From positions 62,428-126,427 of the forward strand of contig NZ_JAMXKF010000012.1 in NCBI RefSeq assembly GCF_024220585.1: a stretch of 64,000 nt of DNA, in the 5' to 3' direction. Positions 35,488 to 45,876 of the stretch are shown piece after piece; position 1 is the first letter of the stretch, and each line of letters starts with the position of its first letter. This DNA comes from Dyadobacter diqingensis (GTDB taxonomy: Bacteria > Bacteroidota > Bacteroidia > Cytophagales > Spirosomataceae). A program made the translations under genes and the position numbers. Below the pieces are notes generated by a model. The model had not been told where the DNA came from and did no database searches. It worked only from the letters and a program-made list of their open reading frames with translations.

Positions 35488-35934
35488 ATGATAACGAAAA
35501 GAGACCTTTCTGTTGCAGCCATTACGATGGGCCTGACATTAACCTTCGTCATTGCAAATTCAAAAATCAACAATCTCGATTCCTCCATTTATGACTGGAA
35601 CGATATTGCTGTCAAAGAAACCAAAGTCGGTGCAGTACGAACATTCTTTCGTTCCCCAACTGCAACCCTCGACGAGCTCGAATGCCACGTCACAACGCTA
35701 AACCCGAATGAAACCTCCCATCCTCCGCACAAACATCAGGAAGAAGAAGTGATCATCATCAAGGAAGGTACGCTGGAAGCTTTGGTCAATGGCACGATGA
35801 AACGTGTCGGGCCGGGATCGGTCATTTTTCAGGCGTCAAACCAGATGCATTCCATCCGTAATGTTGGTGCCACGCCGGCAACTTATCACGTGTTCAGCTG
35901 GCATTCACCGGGAACGATGAAATCCGTTAAATAA
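35488..35934 (+). CDS. cupin domain protein with N-terminal membrane anchor/signal
   Basis: 148 aa. A hydrophobic N-terminal segment (residues 8-24) suggests export or anchoring. The cupin (residues ~55-140) carries motif 1 HPPHKHQEEEVIIIKEG with metal-binding H, H and E, and motif 2 with H in NQMHSIRN. Substrate unknown. Its stop is 3 bp from the convergent gene's end. Confidence 0.85.
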   Translation: MITKRDLSVAAITMGLTLTFVIANSKINNLDSSIYDWNDIAVKETKVGAVRTFFRSPTATLDELECHVTTLNPNETSHPPHKHQEEEVIIIKEGTLEALVNGTMKRVGPGSVIFQASNQMHSIRNVGATPATYHVFSWHSPGTMKSVK

Positions 35935-35937
35935 TTA

Positions 35938-36756
35938 TTAAAACCGGAAACCGAAGTTAAAAGCAAACTCGCCTGTTACCCGCATTCCATCGTTATAATA
36001 ATTGGAAGACGAACTTGCCCGGTCCAGATAACGCATTCCCAGTCCACCATTTAAGCCGAGGTTTATTTTGGACGTGATCTGGAAATTCAGGTAATTGTTG
36101 ATGATCAGCCCGAGACGAAAACTATTTCGTTCCTCATAATCATAATACCCGCTAGTGCCGGTTGGAACATACCGGCTATCTCTGTCCTTGTTAAAACCGA
36201 GCATAATATTTGGCCCCACGGCATAAGTAACTTTCCGCTGCCCGAATGGATAAATTTTCACCCCGGGCGATACGTAGAAATTAGTATAATAATGATTGCT
36301 CAGGTCAATGCTTGAACTGTAAACACTGTACTCTTTAAAGATAAAAGCCACGGGTAAGATAATACCAATATACTGGTTTTCGCCAACCAGCCTTTCATAG
36401 CTAAAACCAAGACCCGGACCGGAATCAAGTGCTTTAAAGGGCGAAATTGTTAAAATATTTCTACCATAATCCGTGCCATAACTTCGTCTGGCAGGCTCTT
36501 CTTTTTTAACCGAAGCGCGTTCAGAAATTACAAAAACCTCTCCGTTTGCAAATTCTATACGTTCCAGTTCTGCCTTGCGGATTACAAATTTGGCACTGTT
36601 TGGATCCTGACTGGTTTGATAGCGTATCTCCTTAACACCCACTTCCGTAACCTTACCTTCAAGGATACGCCCGTTTCGCTTGATCAGTTTATCCTGCGCA
36701 TGTGAAGACAACACAAAGACCAATAATAATATCAGAGACAATAAAATCCTTTTCAT
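35938..36756 (-). CDS. outer-membrane beta-barrel protein of unknown function
   Basis: 272 aa from ATG 36756. The open frame extends upstream to 36918, but the internal start gives a clean signal peptide (MKRILLSLILLLVFVLSSHAQ) and a -7 element lies in the extension. After a small N-terminal domain (DKLIKRNGRILEGKVTEVG, to residue ~85) come alternating beta-strands ending in FAFNFGFRF, the typical C-terminal outer-membrane insertion signal. Probably a small porin-like or structural protein. Function unknown. Confidence 0.82.
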   Translation of the reverse strand: MKRILLSLILLLVFVLSSHAQDKLIKRNGRILEGKVTEVGVKEIRYQTSQDPNSAKFVIRKAELERIEFANGEVFVISERASVKKEEPARRSYGTDYGRNILTISPFKALDSGPGLGFSYERLVGENQYIGIILPVAFIFKEYSVYSSSIDLSNHYYTNFYVSPGVKIYPFGQRKVTYAVGPNIMLGFNKDRDSRYVPTGTSGYYDYEERNSFRLGLIINNYLNFQITSKINLGLNGGLGMRYLDRASSSSNYYNDGMRVTGEFAFNFGFRF

Positions 36757-36786
36757 GACTGTCGGTTTTAAATGGCTAATGTTACG

Positions 36787-36794
36787 CAAAGCTA
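36787..36794 (-). promoter_or_regulatory. -7 element TAGCTTTG
   Basis: Minus-strand TAGCTTTG, an exact TAnnTTTG match, 31 bp before ATG 36756. No clear -33 TTG. Confidence 0.4.
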
Positions 36795-36940
36795 TGACAA
36801 ATCGGTGACATCGAATGTAAAACATAATGAACGATAAAAATAGTATCTCTGTTATCCGTACAACCTGAAAAGGTTTCTTAATACTATTTCGGCTCTGTTT
36901 ATACTTAAAGCTATACACATGGGCAGCTTAAAACAACCAA

Positions 36941-38083
36941 ATGACATTTCAAGAATTAAACCTCATTGAGCCGATTAGAAAGGCTCTGACAGAAGAAGGA
37001 TACACCACTCCCACCCCAATCCAGGCAAAAGCAATCCCTATTATATTGCAACACAGAGATTTGCTGGGTTGTGCGCAAACAGGTACCGGAAAAACAGCAG
37101 CTTTTGCTATTCCGATGCTTCAGATATTAGAAGAAAAGGCGAAGACAAGACATGAAAAAGGCCCGATCAGAGCACTTATTCTGACACCAACGCGTGAATT
37201 GGCTATCCAGATCGGAGAAAGCTTTGCAGCTTATGGCCGGTTTACCAATATCACACATACCGTTATTTTTGGTGGTGTTGGTCAAAAACCGCAGACAGAT
37301 GCGTTGAGAAAAGGTGTCGATATCCTTATCGCAACACCAGGCCGTTTATTGGACCTTATCAATCAGGGTTTTGTACATTTAAAACAACTTGAACTTTTTG
37401 TTTTGGATGAAGCAGACCGTATGCTGGATATGGGTTTTGTGCATGATGTAAAAAAGATCCTGCGCTTGCTTCCTGCAAAACGTCAGTCGTTGTTTTTCTC
37501 TGCAACGATGCCGCCTGTTATCATGACGCTTGCCGATACGATCCTGACAAATCCTGCAAAAGTTGAAGTGACACCCGTTTCTTCAACCGCCGATACGATT
37601 AAACAATCGGTGTTTTTTGTTGATAAATCAGACAAGAACAGCTTGCTGCTGCATATTCTGAAAGATGATAACATTGCTACGGCGCTTGTTTTTACGAGAA
37701 CAAAACATGGTGCTGATAAAGTGGTAAAAGTTTTGCGTAAGGCTGGTGTGACATCAGAAGCCATCCACGGCAACAAATCGCAGAATGCACGTCAGAATGC
37801 ATTGAAAAATTTCAAAAGTCAGGTGACCCGTGTACTTGTCGCAACGGATATTGCCGCGCGTGGTATCGATGTGGACGACCTGACGCACGTGATCAACTAC
37901 GAAATCCCGAATATCCCCGAAACTTATGTACACCGCATCGGTCGTACAGGTCGTGCGGGAGCCAAAGGAACAGCTTTTTCTTTCTGTGATTTAGACGAAA
38001 AAGCATATCTGAGAGATATTCATAAACTGATCGCCAAAAACATTCCGGTTGTTAAGGATCATCCTTACTCCAACGGACGGTAA
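36941..38083 (+). CDS. DEAD-box RNA helicase (RhlE-like)
   Basis: 380 aa, close to the bare helicase core. Q-motif region with F-x-x-L-N-L-I-E-P, motif I AQTGTGKT, Ia PTRELAIQ, II DEAD, III SATMP, V ATDIAARGIDV, VI HRIGRTGRAG. Unwinds RNA with ATP in ribosome assembly or mRNA turnover, often under cold stress. The C-terminal extension is very short compared with many RhlE proteins. A rhodanese gene begins 18 bp later, probably on the same transcript. Confidence 0.95.
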   Translation: MTFQELNLIEPIRKALTEEGYTTPTPIQAKAIPIILQHRDLLGCAQTGTGKTAAFAIPMLQILEEKAKTRHEKGPIRALILTPTRELAIQIGESFAAYGRFTNITHTVIFGGVGQKPQTDALRKGVDILIATPGRLLDLINQGFVHLKQLELFVLDEADRMLDMGFVHDVKKILRLLPAKRQSLFFSATMPPVIMTLADTILTNPAKVEVTPVSSTADTIKQSVFFVDKSDKNSLLLHILKDDNIATALVFTRTKHGADKVVKVLRKAGVTSEAIHGNKSQNARQNALKNFKSQVTRVLVATDIAARGIDVDDLTHVINYEIPNIPETYVHRIGRTGRAGAKGTAFSFCDLDEKAYLRDIHKLIAKNIPVVKDHPYSNGR

Positions 38084-38101
38084 TTTCAGTTGAGCCGACT
38101 T

Positions 38102-38407
38102 ATGTACAAAAATACATATTCCGATATAAGCATGGCCCAGATGAATGAACTTCGTCAGCAACCCGATTCTGTGGTCGTTGACGTGCGTGAAACCTGGGAA
38201 TTTGAGGAGTTTAACGAAGGTGGAATCAATATTCCCCTGGCAGAAATAAGACAGCAGAGAGATCTGCTGTCACCTTATAAAAACATTATTGTGCTTTGTA
38301 CAAATGGTGTACGAAGCAAAGTAGCAGCACTGGACTTTTGCAGGGTGCCCGAATGGCATGAAAAGAAAATCTTTCATTTGCATGGTGGGATTCTGGAAAC
38401 GGAGTAG
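38102..38407 (+). CDS. rhodanese-like domain protein
   Basis: 101 aa from ATG 38102 (a TTG at 38090 would extend it by four residues). Single rhodanese domain: VVVDVRETWEF, NIPLAEI, and the active-site loop LCTNGVRS with the catalytic cysteine. Probably handles sulfane sulfur or acts as a thiol carrier in the cytoplasm. Close behind the DEAD-box gene; a strong terminator follows. Confidence 0.9.
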   Translation: MYKNTYSDISMAQMNELRQQPDSVVVDVRETWEFEEFNEGGINIPLAEIRQQRDLLSPYKNIIVLCTNGVRSKVAALDFCRVPEWHEKKIFHLHGGILETE

Positions 38408-38450
38408 CTAACGGTTGACACGGATTGCAAATCGGTGTTAACGTCGCATC

Positions 38451-38494
38451 AAACAACAAAAGGCTGCCCTTTCGGACAGCCTTTTGTTGTTTTT
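38451..38494. terminator. bidirectional terminator
   Basis: AAACAACAAAAGGCTG (38451-38466) pairs exactly with CAGCCTTTTGTTGTTT (38477-38492). It ends the rhodanese and the convergent receptor gene. Confidence 0.9.
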
Positions 38495-38508
38495 AAATTC
38501 TATCGTTA

Positions 38509-41500
38509 CTAGTTGAAGATATAACGGATACCAATTTGTGCCTGCCAAACGTCGTTGATTGTTTGTGATTTCACAAACGAATCCGTCAGCAATACAGGAA
38601 CATTGTTCACCGTTTGATATCCCATCCTGTAACTTGGCACACCGTCTTTAACGCCTGCAAAATTCAGGGCGTTTGAAGTTGTTGTGGTGGTAGAACCTGT
38701 CACAAGATTTGCAACACCCCATTTGTTATTGATCAGGTTGCCTATGTTAAAAATATCAGCTCTCAGACGGATGATATTTCTCTTGTTTTTGGCTCCCACT
38801 TTTACGTAGAAATCTTGTTCGACCGTAAAGTCAAAACGTGTCAGCCATGGATAAGCGGCAGCATTACGTTCTGCAAATTTACCTCTGCGTTTCGACAGGT
38901 ATGGATTGTTATCAATAAACTTATCCAGTGCAGCGGCCTGTGTTGCGGCGTCAAAGGTGTACGTTTTAGTAGTACCATCAGTCTGTTTGATAGGCACACT
39001 AAGTGTCGCAAAAGATAACTCAGAAGCGCTTTTTGGTACATACATCAAGTCATTGACCTGATTGTCGCCATTCATATCAGTCGACGATACATACGAAATC
39101 TTCGAACCCAGACCACCACTGTTGGAAACACCACCCAGCGTAAACATGGTAGCTCCACCGAACTTGCCACCATATTCTTTACGGTATGACACATAACCTA
39201 CAAAACGGTGGCGCAAATCATTTCCTGAATAAGCCAGATCCAAACGGTTCAAACCATTAATACCAGGTACATTGGCTTCTACCGTACTGGATACCGAAGA
39301 AAGGTCCTTCGCCATACCATAGGTATAACCGATCATTCCACCGAAACCTTTGGTAGCCGCTTTTTCCAGTTTACCCGTAAATGTGTAAGAATACCCTTTA
39401 TTCGTATTGGTCAAAACGTAAACACTTGAAACTCTTGAATTGATCAAACGTGCCGCAGTGGCTGCGTCTCCGCTAAGGCCCGCCGCCGGGTAAAGGTCAC
39501 GTCCGTCCGGTGCTGCAAAATCTGCTGTCGGTGCTTTCAGGTTAACATCAATGTAACGCAAAGCATTAAAGTTCTTGTTAAAGATTGCCTCTACCGTTGC
39601 TACAACACCCCATGGCAACTGTCGGTCAATACCGATATTGCTTTTCCAGATCTGTGGAAATTTCAGATTTTCATCCGAAGCATTTACCGTATAACCAGGA
39701 ATCGGCACTGGTGTTGTAGGGTTGTAAACAGACGGATCCAAGGTGAAAGGATATTTCGTTGAGTTATTCGCTGAAATCGTTGCCGAGTTAACTCCATTGT
39801 TACCAAGCTGGTTCGAAATCAACACATAAGGTATGCGGGACAAGAACAAACCTGTTCCACCACGAACCTGTGTAGTACGGTCACCTTTTACATCCCAGTT
39901 AAAGCCCAGACGTGGTGATAGATAAACCCGTCCGCCTGGCACATGTCCTGTATTCACATGGTAATCTGCCCCTTTATTGTCTTTAAAAGTCAGACCCGCA
40001 ACTTCCGCGTTATAATATTGTTCTGATGTGTTAGGTATCGTGATATAATCAGCACGCAGACCGGCAGTAACTTTAAAGTTTTTAGTGGCCTGGAACTCAT
40101 CTTGCAAATACAAACTGATATTCTGAGTCTTGAACGTCTGCCATGGCGCAGCACCACCCGGAAGTAACGAATAACGATAGTTGAAACGAGCCAGCTCCAC
40201 CGGAGAAGTTGTCAGATTCGGGTTGTCCAGATAAGCCTGCGCAGCTGTTTTGAAATCGGCAATGGATTTGAAAACATAAACACCATTCGATGTTGGGAAG
40301 AAAAGGTTGTTCGATTTGAAATACTCATACGATGCACCCAGTGTGAAAGTATGCTTTCCTGCAAAATAGGTCAGGTTATTCGTAAAGTTTAAAGTAGAAT
40401 AATCCAGACGGTTATTAGGCGTAAAAGGATCAGAACCGATTGTCGTGTAGGTAGATCCATCTTTCTGAATTTCAATCGTTGGGAAAATCGGAGCCTTATA
40501 CTTTCTGTCTTCGATCTGTTTGTTGAACGTCCCAATGAAATTATTGGCGAATTTTCCGCCAAAATTTGAGTTAAGTTCTGCAACCAGCGAGCGGGTATTG
40601 TCCTGAATAATATAACCTGTATTCTCAGGAGAAATAGCGCTTCCCGAATTTGTCCGGTTACCAAATCCCGCCGTTGCGCTACTGTTGCTGTTACTGATGA
40701 TAACATCCGACTGAGAATCGTGATGCGAGTAACGAACCGTTAATTTATGGTTGTCATTGATGTTGTAGTCGATACGACCAAGAAACTTATTACTCTTGTT
40801 TTTATTGTTAAACCCATCGATCGATCCAACATTATAGTTGAATTTATCTTTCATAAACTGGCTAAGATCTTCCAGATCTGCTGCTGTTGTACGGGATTCG
40901 TTTGATTTCCCCAATCCGCGGTTTGCTACGTAGTCAAGAGCCGGAGCCGTACGTTTTACAAATTCACCGTTAACGAAGAAGAAAAGTTTATTCTTGATAA
41001 TGGGTCCACCCAGACGGAAACCAGTCGTTTTTTCACTAAAATCGTTAAAAACAACCTTATTTCCATTCGGTTTTGAACCAGCCAGATTCTGATTTTTGAA
41101 AAAATGAAAAACAGATCCCGACAATTCATTCGTACCCGAACGGGTCACCGCGTTGATACCGGCACCTGCAAAACCTGACTGGCGTACGTCATAAGGCGCA
41201 ATGTTAATCTGTACCTCTTCGATGGCATCCAGCGAAATAGCCGACGATCCTGTACGTCCGCCAGCGGCCGCCTCCGTTCCTAATCCAAAACCGTTGTTAA
41301 ATACCGAGCCGTCAATCGTGAAGTTATTGTAACGGCTATCCTGCCCTCCGAACGATTTTCCGTTGCTGTATGCGTTATACTTTGTGATATCATTCAGCGT
41401 ACGGCCAAGCGTAGGTAAACTCGTAATGAGTCCTTTGTTGAAGGTTGTAGCAGCACCTGTACGGTCCGAGCTGAAAATATCGTTTCCCGATCCGGTGACC

Positions 41501-41880
41501 ACCACTTCCTGAAGCTGGGTACCACCGTCTTTCAATACGAAATCAACGTTGGCCACTGTCCCCAGGTTGGCATAAACATTCTCTTTTGCCTGATCTGAAA
41601 AACCGATAAAAGTTACTGTTACCGTATAAGGACCGCCAACGCGTACAGCCGGGATATTATAAAATCCTTTTTCATTGGTAATAGAGCCATAACGCGATCC
41701 TGATGATACGTGAACCGCTACCACAGTGGCGCCCGGCAAAACCTCGCCTTTGCTGTCTGTTACCTGCCCACTAATGGCAGACGACGTCACCTGAGCTTGT
41801 ACCTGCCTGCTCACTAAAGACAATAAAATTACGAGCAGCGTACAACACGCTGACCTGAAAAGTAGACTTTTCAATTGCAT
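38509..41880 (-). CDS. Oar-like TonB-dependent receptor with CarboxypepD_reg domain (copy 1)
   Basis: 1123 aa. Signal peptide (cleavage near VQAQ, residue ~30), carboxypeptidase-regulatory-like beta-sandwich (SGQVTDSKGEVLPGATVVA, residues ~35-120), plug domain with LQEVVVTGSG and AINAVTRSGTNELSGSVF, and a long barrel ending IGIRYIFN. This is the OmpA-related/Oar-like class, not SusC. It has no SusD partner, so it may act as an adhesin/receptor or import an unidentified ligand. Paralogous to the next gene on the same strand, including the upstream region. Confidence 0.92.
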   Translation of the reverse strand: MQLKSLLFRSACCTLLVILLSLVSRQVQAQVTSSAISGQVTDSKGEVLPGATVVAVHVSSGSRYGSITNEKGFYNIPAVRVGGPYTVTVTFIGFSDQAKENVYANLGTVANVDFVLKDGGTQLQEVVVTGSGNDIFSSDRTGAATTFNKGLITSLPTLGRTLNDITKYNAYSNGKSFGGQDSRYNNFTIDGSVFNNGFGLGTEAAAGGRTGSSAISLDAIEEVQINIAPYDVRQSGFAGAGINAVTRSGTNELSGSVFHFFKNQNLAGSKPNGNKVVFNDFSEKTTGFRLGGPIIKNKLFFFVNGEFVKRTAPALDYVANRGLGKSNESRTTAADLEDLSQFMKDKFNYNVGSIDGFNNKNKSNKFLGRIDYNINDNHKLTVRYSHHDSQSDVIISNSNSSATAGFGNRTNSGSAISPENTGYIIQDNTRSLVAELNSNFGGKFANNFIGTFNKQIEDRKYKAPIFPTIEIQKDGSTYTTIGSDPFTPNNRLDYSTLNFTNNLTYFAGKHTFTLGASYEYFKSNNLFFPTSNGVYVFKSIADFKTAAQAYLDNPNLTTSPVELARFNYRYSLLPGGAAPWQTFKTQNISLYLQDEFQATKNFKVTAGLRADYITIPNTSEQYYNAEVAGLTFKDNKGADYHVNTGHVPGGRVYLSPRLGFNWDVKGDRTTQVRGGTGLFLSRIPYVLISNQLGNNGVNSATISANNSTKYPFTLDPSVYNPTTPVPIPGYTVNASDENLKFPQIWKSNIGIDRQLPWGVVATVEAIFNKNFNALRYIDVNLKAPTADFAAPDGRDLYPAAGLSGDAATAARLINSRVSSVYVLTNTNKGYSYTFTGKLEKAATKGFGGMIGYTYGMAKDLSSVSSTVEANVPGINGLNRLDLAYSGNDLRHRFVGYVSYRKEYGGKFGGATMFTLGGVSNSGGLGSKISYVSSTDMNGDNQVNDLMYVPKSASELSFATLSVPIKQTDGTTKTYTFDAATQAAALDKFIDNNPYLSKRRGKFAERNAAAYPWLTRFDFTVEQDFYVKVGAKNKRNIIRLRADIFNIGNLINNKWGVANLVTGSTTTTTSNALNFAGVKDGVPSYRMGYQTVNNVPVLLTDSFVKSQTINDVWQAQIGIRYIFN

Positions 41881-42202
41881 AAATTTTCGGGGATTTAAGT
41901 AATGGAGTTAGATGAGTCATTCAGCTTTTTGAATGAATATTTACGTAAAATAAAAGGTTTTTTAATTCTAAAACAAAGTACCATTTCCTACTAAAATGCT
42001 ATACTAAATTTCACAACTGACTGATTTATAGAAATAATACATTTTATTAAATCAATAATGAAATAACAGACACACTACATGAACTTATCGTTAAGATTAG
42101 TACAAAAAAGCATTTTCCCGTTTTTAAAAATCCTTCCCAAAAAGAAAAATCCGGGCCCATACAGACCCGGATCTTTACCACAAAAAACTATTTCCTGAAA
42201 AC
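41881..42202. other. intergenic region between two Oar-like genes
   Basis: 322 bp. It holds the terminator of the upstream receptor gene (42141-42173) and, at 41989-42027, a block that matches the region upstream of the other receptor (45608-45646) at 31 of 39 bases. This is the probable promoter core of the 38509-41880 gene. Confidence 0.5.
42141..42173 (-). terminator. rho-independent terminator
   Basis: ATCCGGG (42149-42155) and CCCGGAT (42166-42172); on the minus strand the stem is followed by TTTTTCTTT. Ends the 42203-45499 gene. Confidence 0.8.
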
Positions 42203-45200
42203 TTAGAATGAGTAACGCACCCCAAGCTGTGACTGCCAGCGAGAAGAGAAATCACTTACACTGTAAGGTCTTCTTGTTCCTTTGATATCAGTCATGCTGT
42301 TAACATTGAATTGAAAAGCAGGTGTTGCTGCTGTTGGATTGGCAACTGCTGTTCCATTCTGAGTTTGCGCACCCGAATTAACAACAGTGAACAAAAGAAC
42401 ATTCTGATTGGCTGGCGATTGATTAGACGCAACATAACTTCTGCCCCAATCGCTGTTTAAAAGATTTCCTACGTTAAGAACGTCAAAGAAAACCTGTAAT
42501 TTGTTTCTACCCAGGATGAAATCCTGAGCGATACGCAAATCAAAGTGATGCTCAAAGGGAGCTCTGTCCTCATTACGTTTTGTAACCTTACCCAGATTAT
42601 CACCAATGTATTTATTGTTGTTAGCAAATGCCTCGAAGTCCTTCCATTGCTGAGCCGCAGTAGCGCCATTTCTGATGTCTACAAAATTTGCCTCAGCTGC
42701 GGTTGTCGGAAGATAAACCATGGTATTAATTCCCGCTGACAAATCATCTCCGGTAATGGTTCTGCTGTACAGATAAGATAGTCTTTGACCAGATTGACCT
42801 GTATAAATCAGTGTGAAAGTCGTAGCAAGGTTTTTCGAATATCTGATTTCCTTACTGATTGTACCAACAATACGAGAACCCATATCGAAATTAGAGTTAG
42901 CCAGATCCAGGCGGTTCAATCCGTTGGTCGTATAAGCAAAACGCCAGTTTGAAGCAGCCGTAGAGCTGGTTAAGTCAGTTAGGGATTTCGATCTACCGTA
43001 CGTGTAAGCTATAAATCCTGACCATCCGCGGCTATATGGTTTTTGTAGTTGAGCAGTCAGGTTATAACTGTATCCTTTATTAGTATTTGTCAACATCAAT
43101 ACATCCGCAAATGCTGTGCTCACTCTTTTTGTCCACAAAGGCCTTGTCGTAGAACCAATTTTCACAGTTGATTCGCCATCTTCACTGATATTGATGTTCT
43201 GGTAATTGGCATTATTCACAGTCTTTGTAAAAATACCTTCCAGACTACCCACCAAACCCCAAATTCCCAGCTTTTGATCAACAGCCAAATTAGCCCGGAA
43301 CACCTGAGGAAATTTAAAATTCTTGTCTGTTACGTTAATAGCAGAAACTGACTTGCTAGCCGTAGCTGGTCTGTATGCACCGGCATGCGCATCATTCGGA
43401 TCGAAGTTAAACTTGATATTAGCAAGCTCAGCAGCACCCGTTGCAGGGAAATAACCTACGTTCGTAACACCCGTATTGGATACCTGATTTGAAATCCACA
43501 CAAAAGGAACACGTCCCGTAAACAATCCTGCGCCCCCGCGAAGCTGCGTGGTCGCATCTCCTTTCACATCCCAGTTGAAACCAACACGTGGTGAGAACAG
43601 AAGTTTCGATTTTGGCATGTTCTGAGTTTGTACATCGTACGCTGCAAAAGCAGGATCTGTGTTAAATGTCGCATTCTCAGCAGGCGTATTGAAGAAAACA
43701 GGCAAGTCTAACCTTAAACCATAAGTCAGTTTAAAGTTTGGTTTCACAGACCACACATCCTGACCATAGACACTAAATTGCGCTGCACTTAAATCTGCCT
43801 GAGCTTTGTCAGTTGGATCAGAGCTCGTCGAATAGTTTGTGGAATATTGCGATAAACCCCTGTTAAGTTTAAAATTCGCTATGTTGTTCGCATTTGTATT
43901 TCCAGCTGTACCATAAACGTAGTTTCCGTAAAAACCTTGAAGAAACAGGTTTTCACTGCTAAAAAATTCATTATTGGTACCAAACGTCAGAGTATGCTTT
44001 CCTTTGTACAACGTGAAGTTATCCGTGATGGTAAGAATATCCTGATTAAGACCATTTACCTGCGAAGAGTTATCAGAACCGAGGTTATATTGAATTGTCC
44101 TCCCTTTCGCTACATCATAATTATTGATCGTCAAAGCGGGGAACAAAGCGCTGGTTCTCTTATCGCGAACCGTGTTGTACGTCACGCGTAAAACGTTCGA
44201 AGAATTTGCAGAGAAACTACTGTTTAATTCAAGAACCGTAGAATTTTGTTTACTTAGAAACTTGTAGCCTCCGTTTGAAAAAACAACAGCATCTACATTT
44301 CTTGACCTGATATCATTACTCCCGTCAACGTAGTTATGTCGAAGCGTCAAAGTATGTTTCTCGTTAATATTCCAGTCAAGACGGCCAAATAAGGAAACCG
44401 ATTTGTTTTCATTATTGATTGCTCCGAAACTACCCGGATCGAAACCGTAAGTCTCCGTAAGGAAATTTCTCAGCGATTGAAGCGTATCAACATTTGCATT
44501 GGAACCCGATCCTGCGATCGTCGGATCAAAGGGCAAAGGTGTTGATTTAATATATCTTTCAGCATTCAGGAAGAAGAACAGCTTGTTTTTAACGATCGGT
44601 CCGCTAAGGCTGGCTCCGAATGTTTTATTACTGAAATCAGGATATTTATTTCTTGTTACCACATCGTTGTAAGCAGGACTTTTACCAATGAAACCTTCAT
44701 TTTGTAATTGTCCGTAAACCGAACCATGGAACTGGTTCGCACCACTTTTCGTAACCGCGTTAATACCACCACCTGTAAAACCACCTTGTGTTACATCGTA
44801 AGGTGATAACACAATCTGCATTTCCTGAATCGTTTCAATCGAGATCGGGTTAACGTTCGCCTGGCCACCGTTGGTACCGCTTGAACCAAGACCGAAACCG
44901 TCCGTTGCATTAGCACCATCAATGGTAAACTGGTTGTAACGGTTGTTCTGCCCGCCGAAAGAAACACCACTGCCTGCTGTATTGGCCTGTGGTGTCAAAC
45001 GTGCAAAATCCGAAACGCTTCTGCTGATCGTAGGCACACTTTGCATCAGTCTGGATGAGATGAAAGTCGAAGCACCGTTTCTTGAAGTACTGATCAGGTT
45101 TCCTTTGCCACCAGAAATCACGACTTCATTTAAAGTTTGTGACGCATCTTCAAGCGCTACGTTGACAGTCAGTGGAGAACCCAAAGTCGTTACGACGTCA

Positions 45201-45499
45201 GCGATTTCCTTTGTAATCAATCCAATGAAAGTAACCGTGATTTTGTAAGGACCACCTACACGTAAGTTGGGCAGGGTGTATTGTCCGTTGTCTGATGAAA
45301 TTGTGGAATAGACCGTTCCGGTTGGTTCGTGAAGCGCCTTGATGGTTGCACCTGGTAATGTTTCACCTTTGGTGTCTGTGATCCGGCCGCTGATTAATGA
45401 TGAAGTAACCTGGGCTTGTACTTTTCCGCTTAGGAAAGACAAGGAAAATACGAACAGCATAAGACTTGCTGCTCGGAAAAGTAAACTTTTCCTGTTCAT
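42203..45499 (-). CDS. Oar-like TonB-dependent receptor with CarboxypepD_reg domain (copy 2)
   Basis: 1098 aa from ATG 45499, the start that gives MNRKSLLFRAASLML and a signal peptide ending VQAQ, parallel to copy 1; an upstream ATG at 45538 adds 13 residues and is less likely. Same layout: regulatory-like domain (SGRITDTKGETLPGATI), plug (LNEVVISGGKGN; GINAVTKSGANQFHGSV) and barrel ending LGVRYSF. Function as for copy 1. The two genes lie head-to-tail and arose by an old duplication, since the proteins are clearly related but far from identical. Confidence 0.92.
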   Translation of the reverse strand: MNRKSLLFRAASLMLFVFSLSFLSGKVQAQVTSSLISGRITDTKGETLPGATIKALHEPTGTVYSTISSDNGQYTLPNLRVGGPYKITVTFIGLITKEIADVVTTLGSPLTVNVALEDASQTLNEVVISGGKGNLISTSRNGASTFISSRLMQSVPTISRSVSDFARLTPQANTAGSGVSFGGQNNRYNQFTIDGANATDGFGLGSSGTNGGQANVNPISIETIQEMQIVLSPYDVTQGGFTGGGINAVTKSGANQFHGSVYGQLQNEGFIGKSPAYNDVVTRNKYPDFSNKTFGASLSGPIVKNKLFFFLNAERYIKSTPLPFDPTIAGSGSNANVDTLQSLRNFLTETYGFDPGSFGAINNENKSVSLFGRLDWNINEKHTLTLRHNYVDGSNDIRSRNVDAVVFSNGGYKFLSKQNSTVLELNSSFSANSSNVLRVTYNTVRDKRTSALFPALTINNYDVAKGRTIQYNLGSDNSSQVNGLNQDILTITDNFTLYKGKHTLTFGTNNEFFSSENLFLQGFYGNYVYGTAGNTNANNIANFKLNRGLSQYSTNYSTSSDPTDKAQADLSAAQFSVYGQDVWSVKPNFKLTYGLRLDLPVFFNTPAENATFNTDPAFAAYDVQTQNMPKSKLLFSPRVGFNWDVKGDATTQLRGGAGLFTGRVPFVWISNQVSNTGVTNVGYFPATGAAELANIKFNFDPNDAHAGAYRPATASKSVSAINVTDKNFKFPQVFRANLAVDQKLGIWGLVGSLEGIFTKTVNNANYQNINISEDGESTVKIGSTTRPLWTKRVSTAFADVLMLTNTNKGYSYNLTAQLQKPYSRGWSGFIAYTYGRSKSLTDLTSSTAASNWRFAYTTNGLNRLDLANSNFDMGSRIVGTISKEIRYSKNLATTFTLIYTGQSGQRLSYLYSRTITGDDLSAGINTMVYLPTTAAEANFVDIRNGATAAQQWKDFEAFANNNKYIGDNLGKVTKRNEDRAPFEHHFDLRIAQDFILGRNKLQVFFDVLNVGNLLNSDWGRSYVASNQSPANQNVLLFTVVNSGAQTQNGTAVANPTAATPAFQFNVNSMTDIKGTRRPYSVSDFSSRWQSQLGVRYSF

Positions 45500-45876
45500 G
45501 GAATTGGGGGATTTGATGAATTTTAGTAGTAGGTTCACTAAAAAGTGATTGCTGATATTGACCGTAAAATAAAAGTTTTTTTATTTGTAAAACAATATTT
45601 GTAGTCCTACCAAAGTACTATACTTCATATCGCAACTGCCTGATTTGTTGAAAACATGCAGATTAACATCTAAAAATTAGCACATTTTCAATATTAAGAT
45701 TTTGTTAACATTTCGGCGCTTTTATTTTTTTCTGTCAAAGAAATCCTGACGATCTTTGCAATATCATACGAATAAGGAAGAAATGGTGACATTCGGTTAC
45801 TACTTCGTATATTATCTAATTCACTATCTTCGGTAAAATTCTTAAAAAATAGATTTTTTCAATTTTTGTAAAAAAA
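45500..45876. other. divergent intergenic region upstream of Oar-like copy 2
   Basis: 377 bp. GTAAAATAAAAG (from 45564) and the block 45608-45646 are shared with the region upstream of copy 1 (from 41945 and 41989-42027). On the minus strand the block contains CAGTTG and TATAG and may hold the promoter. Nothing convincing was seen for the divergent hydrolase gene. Confidence 0.45.
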
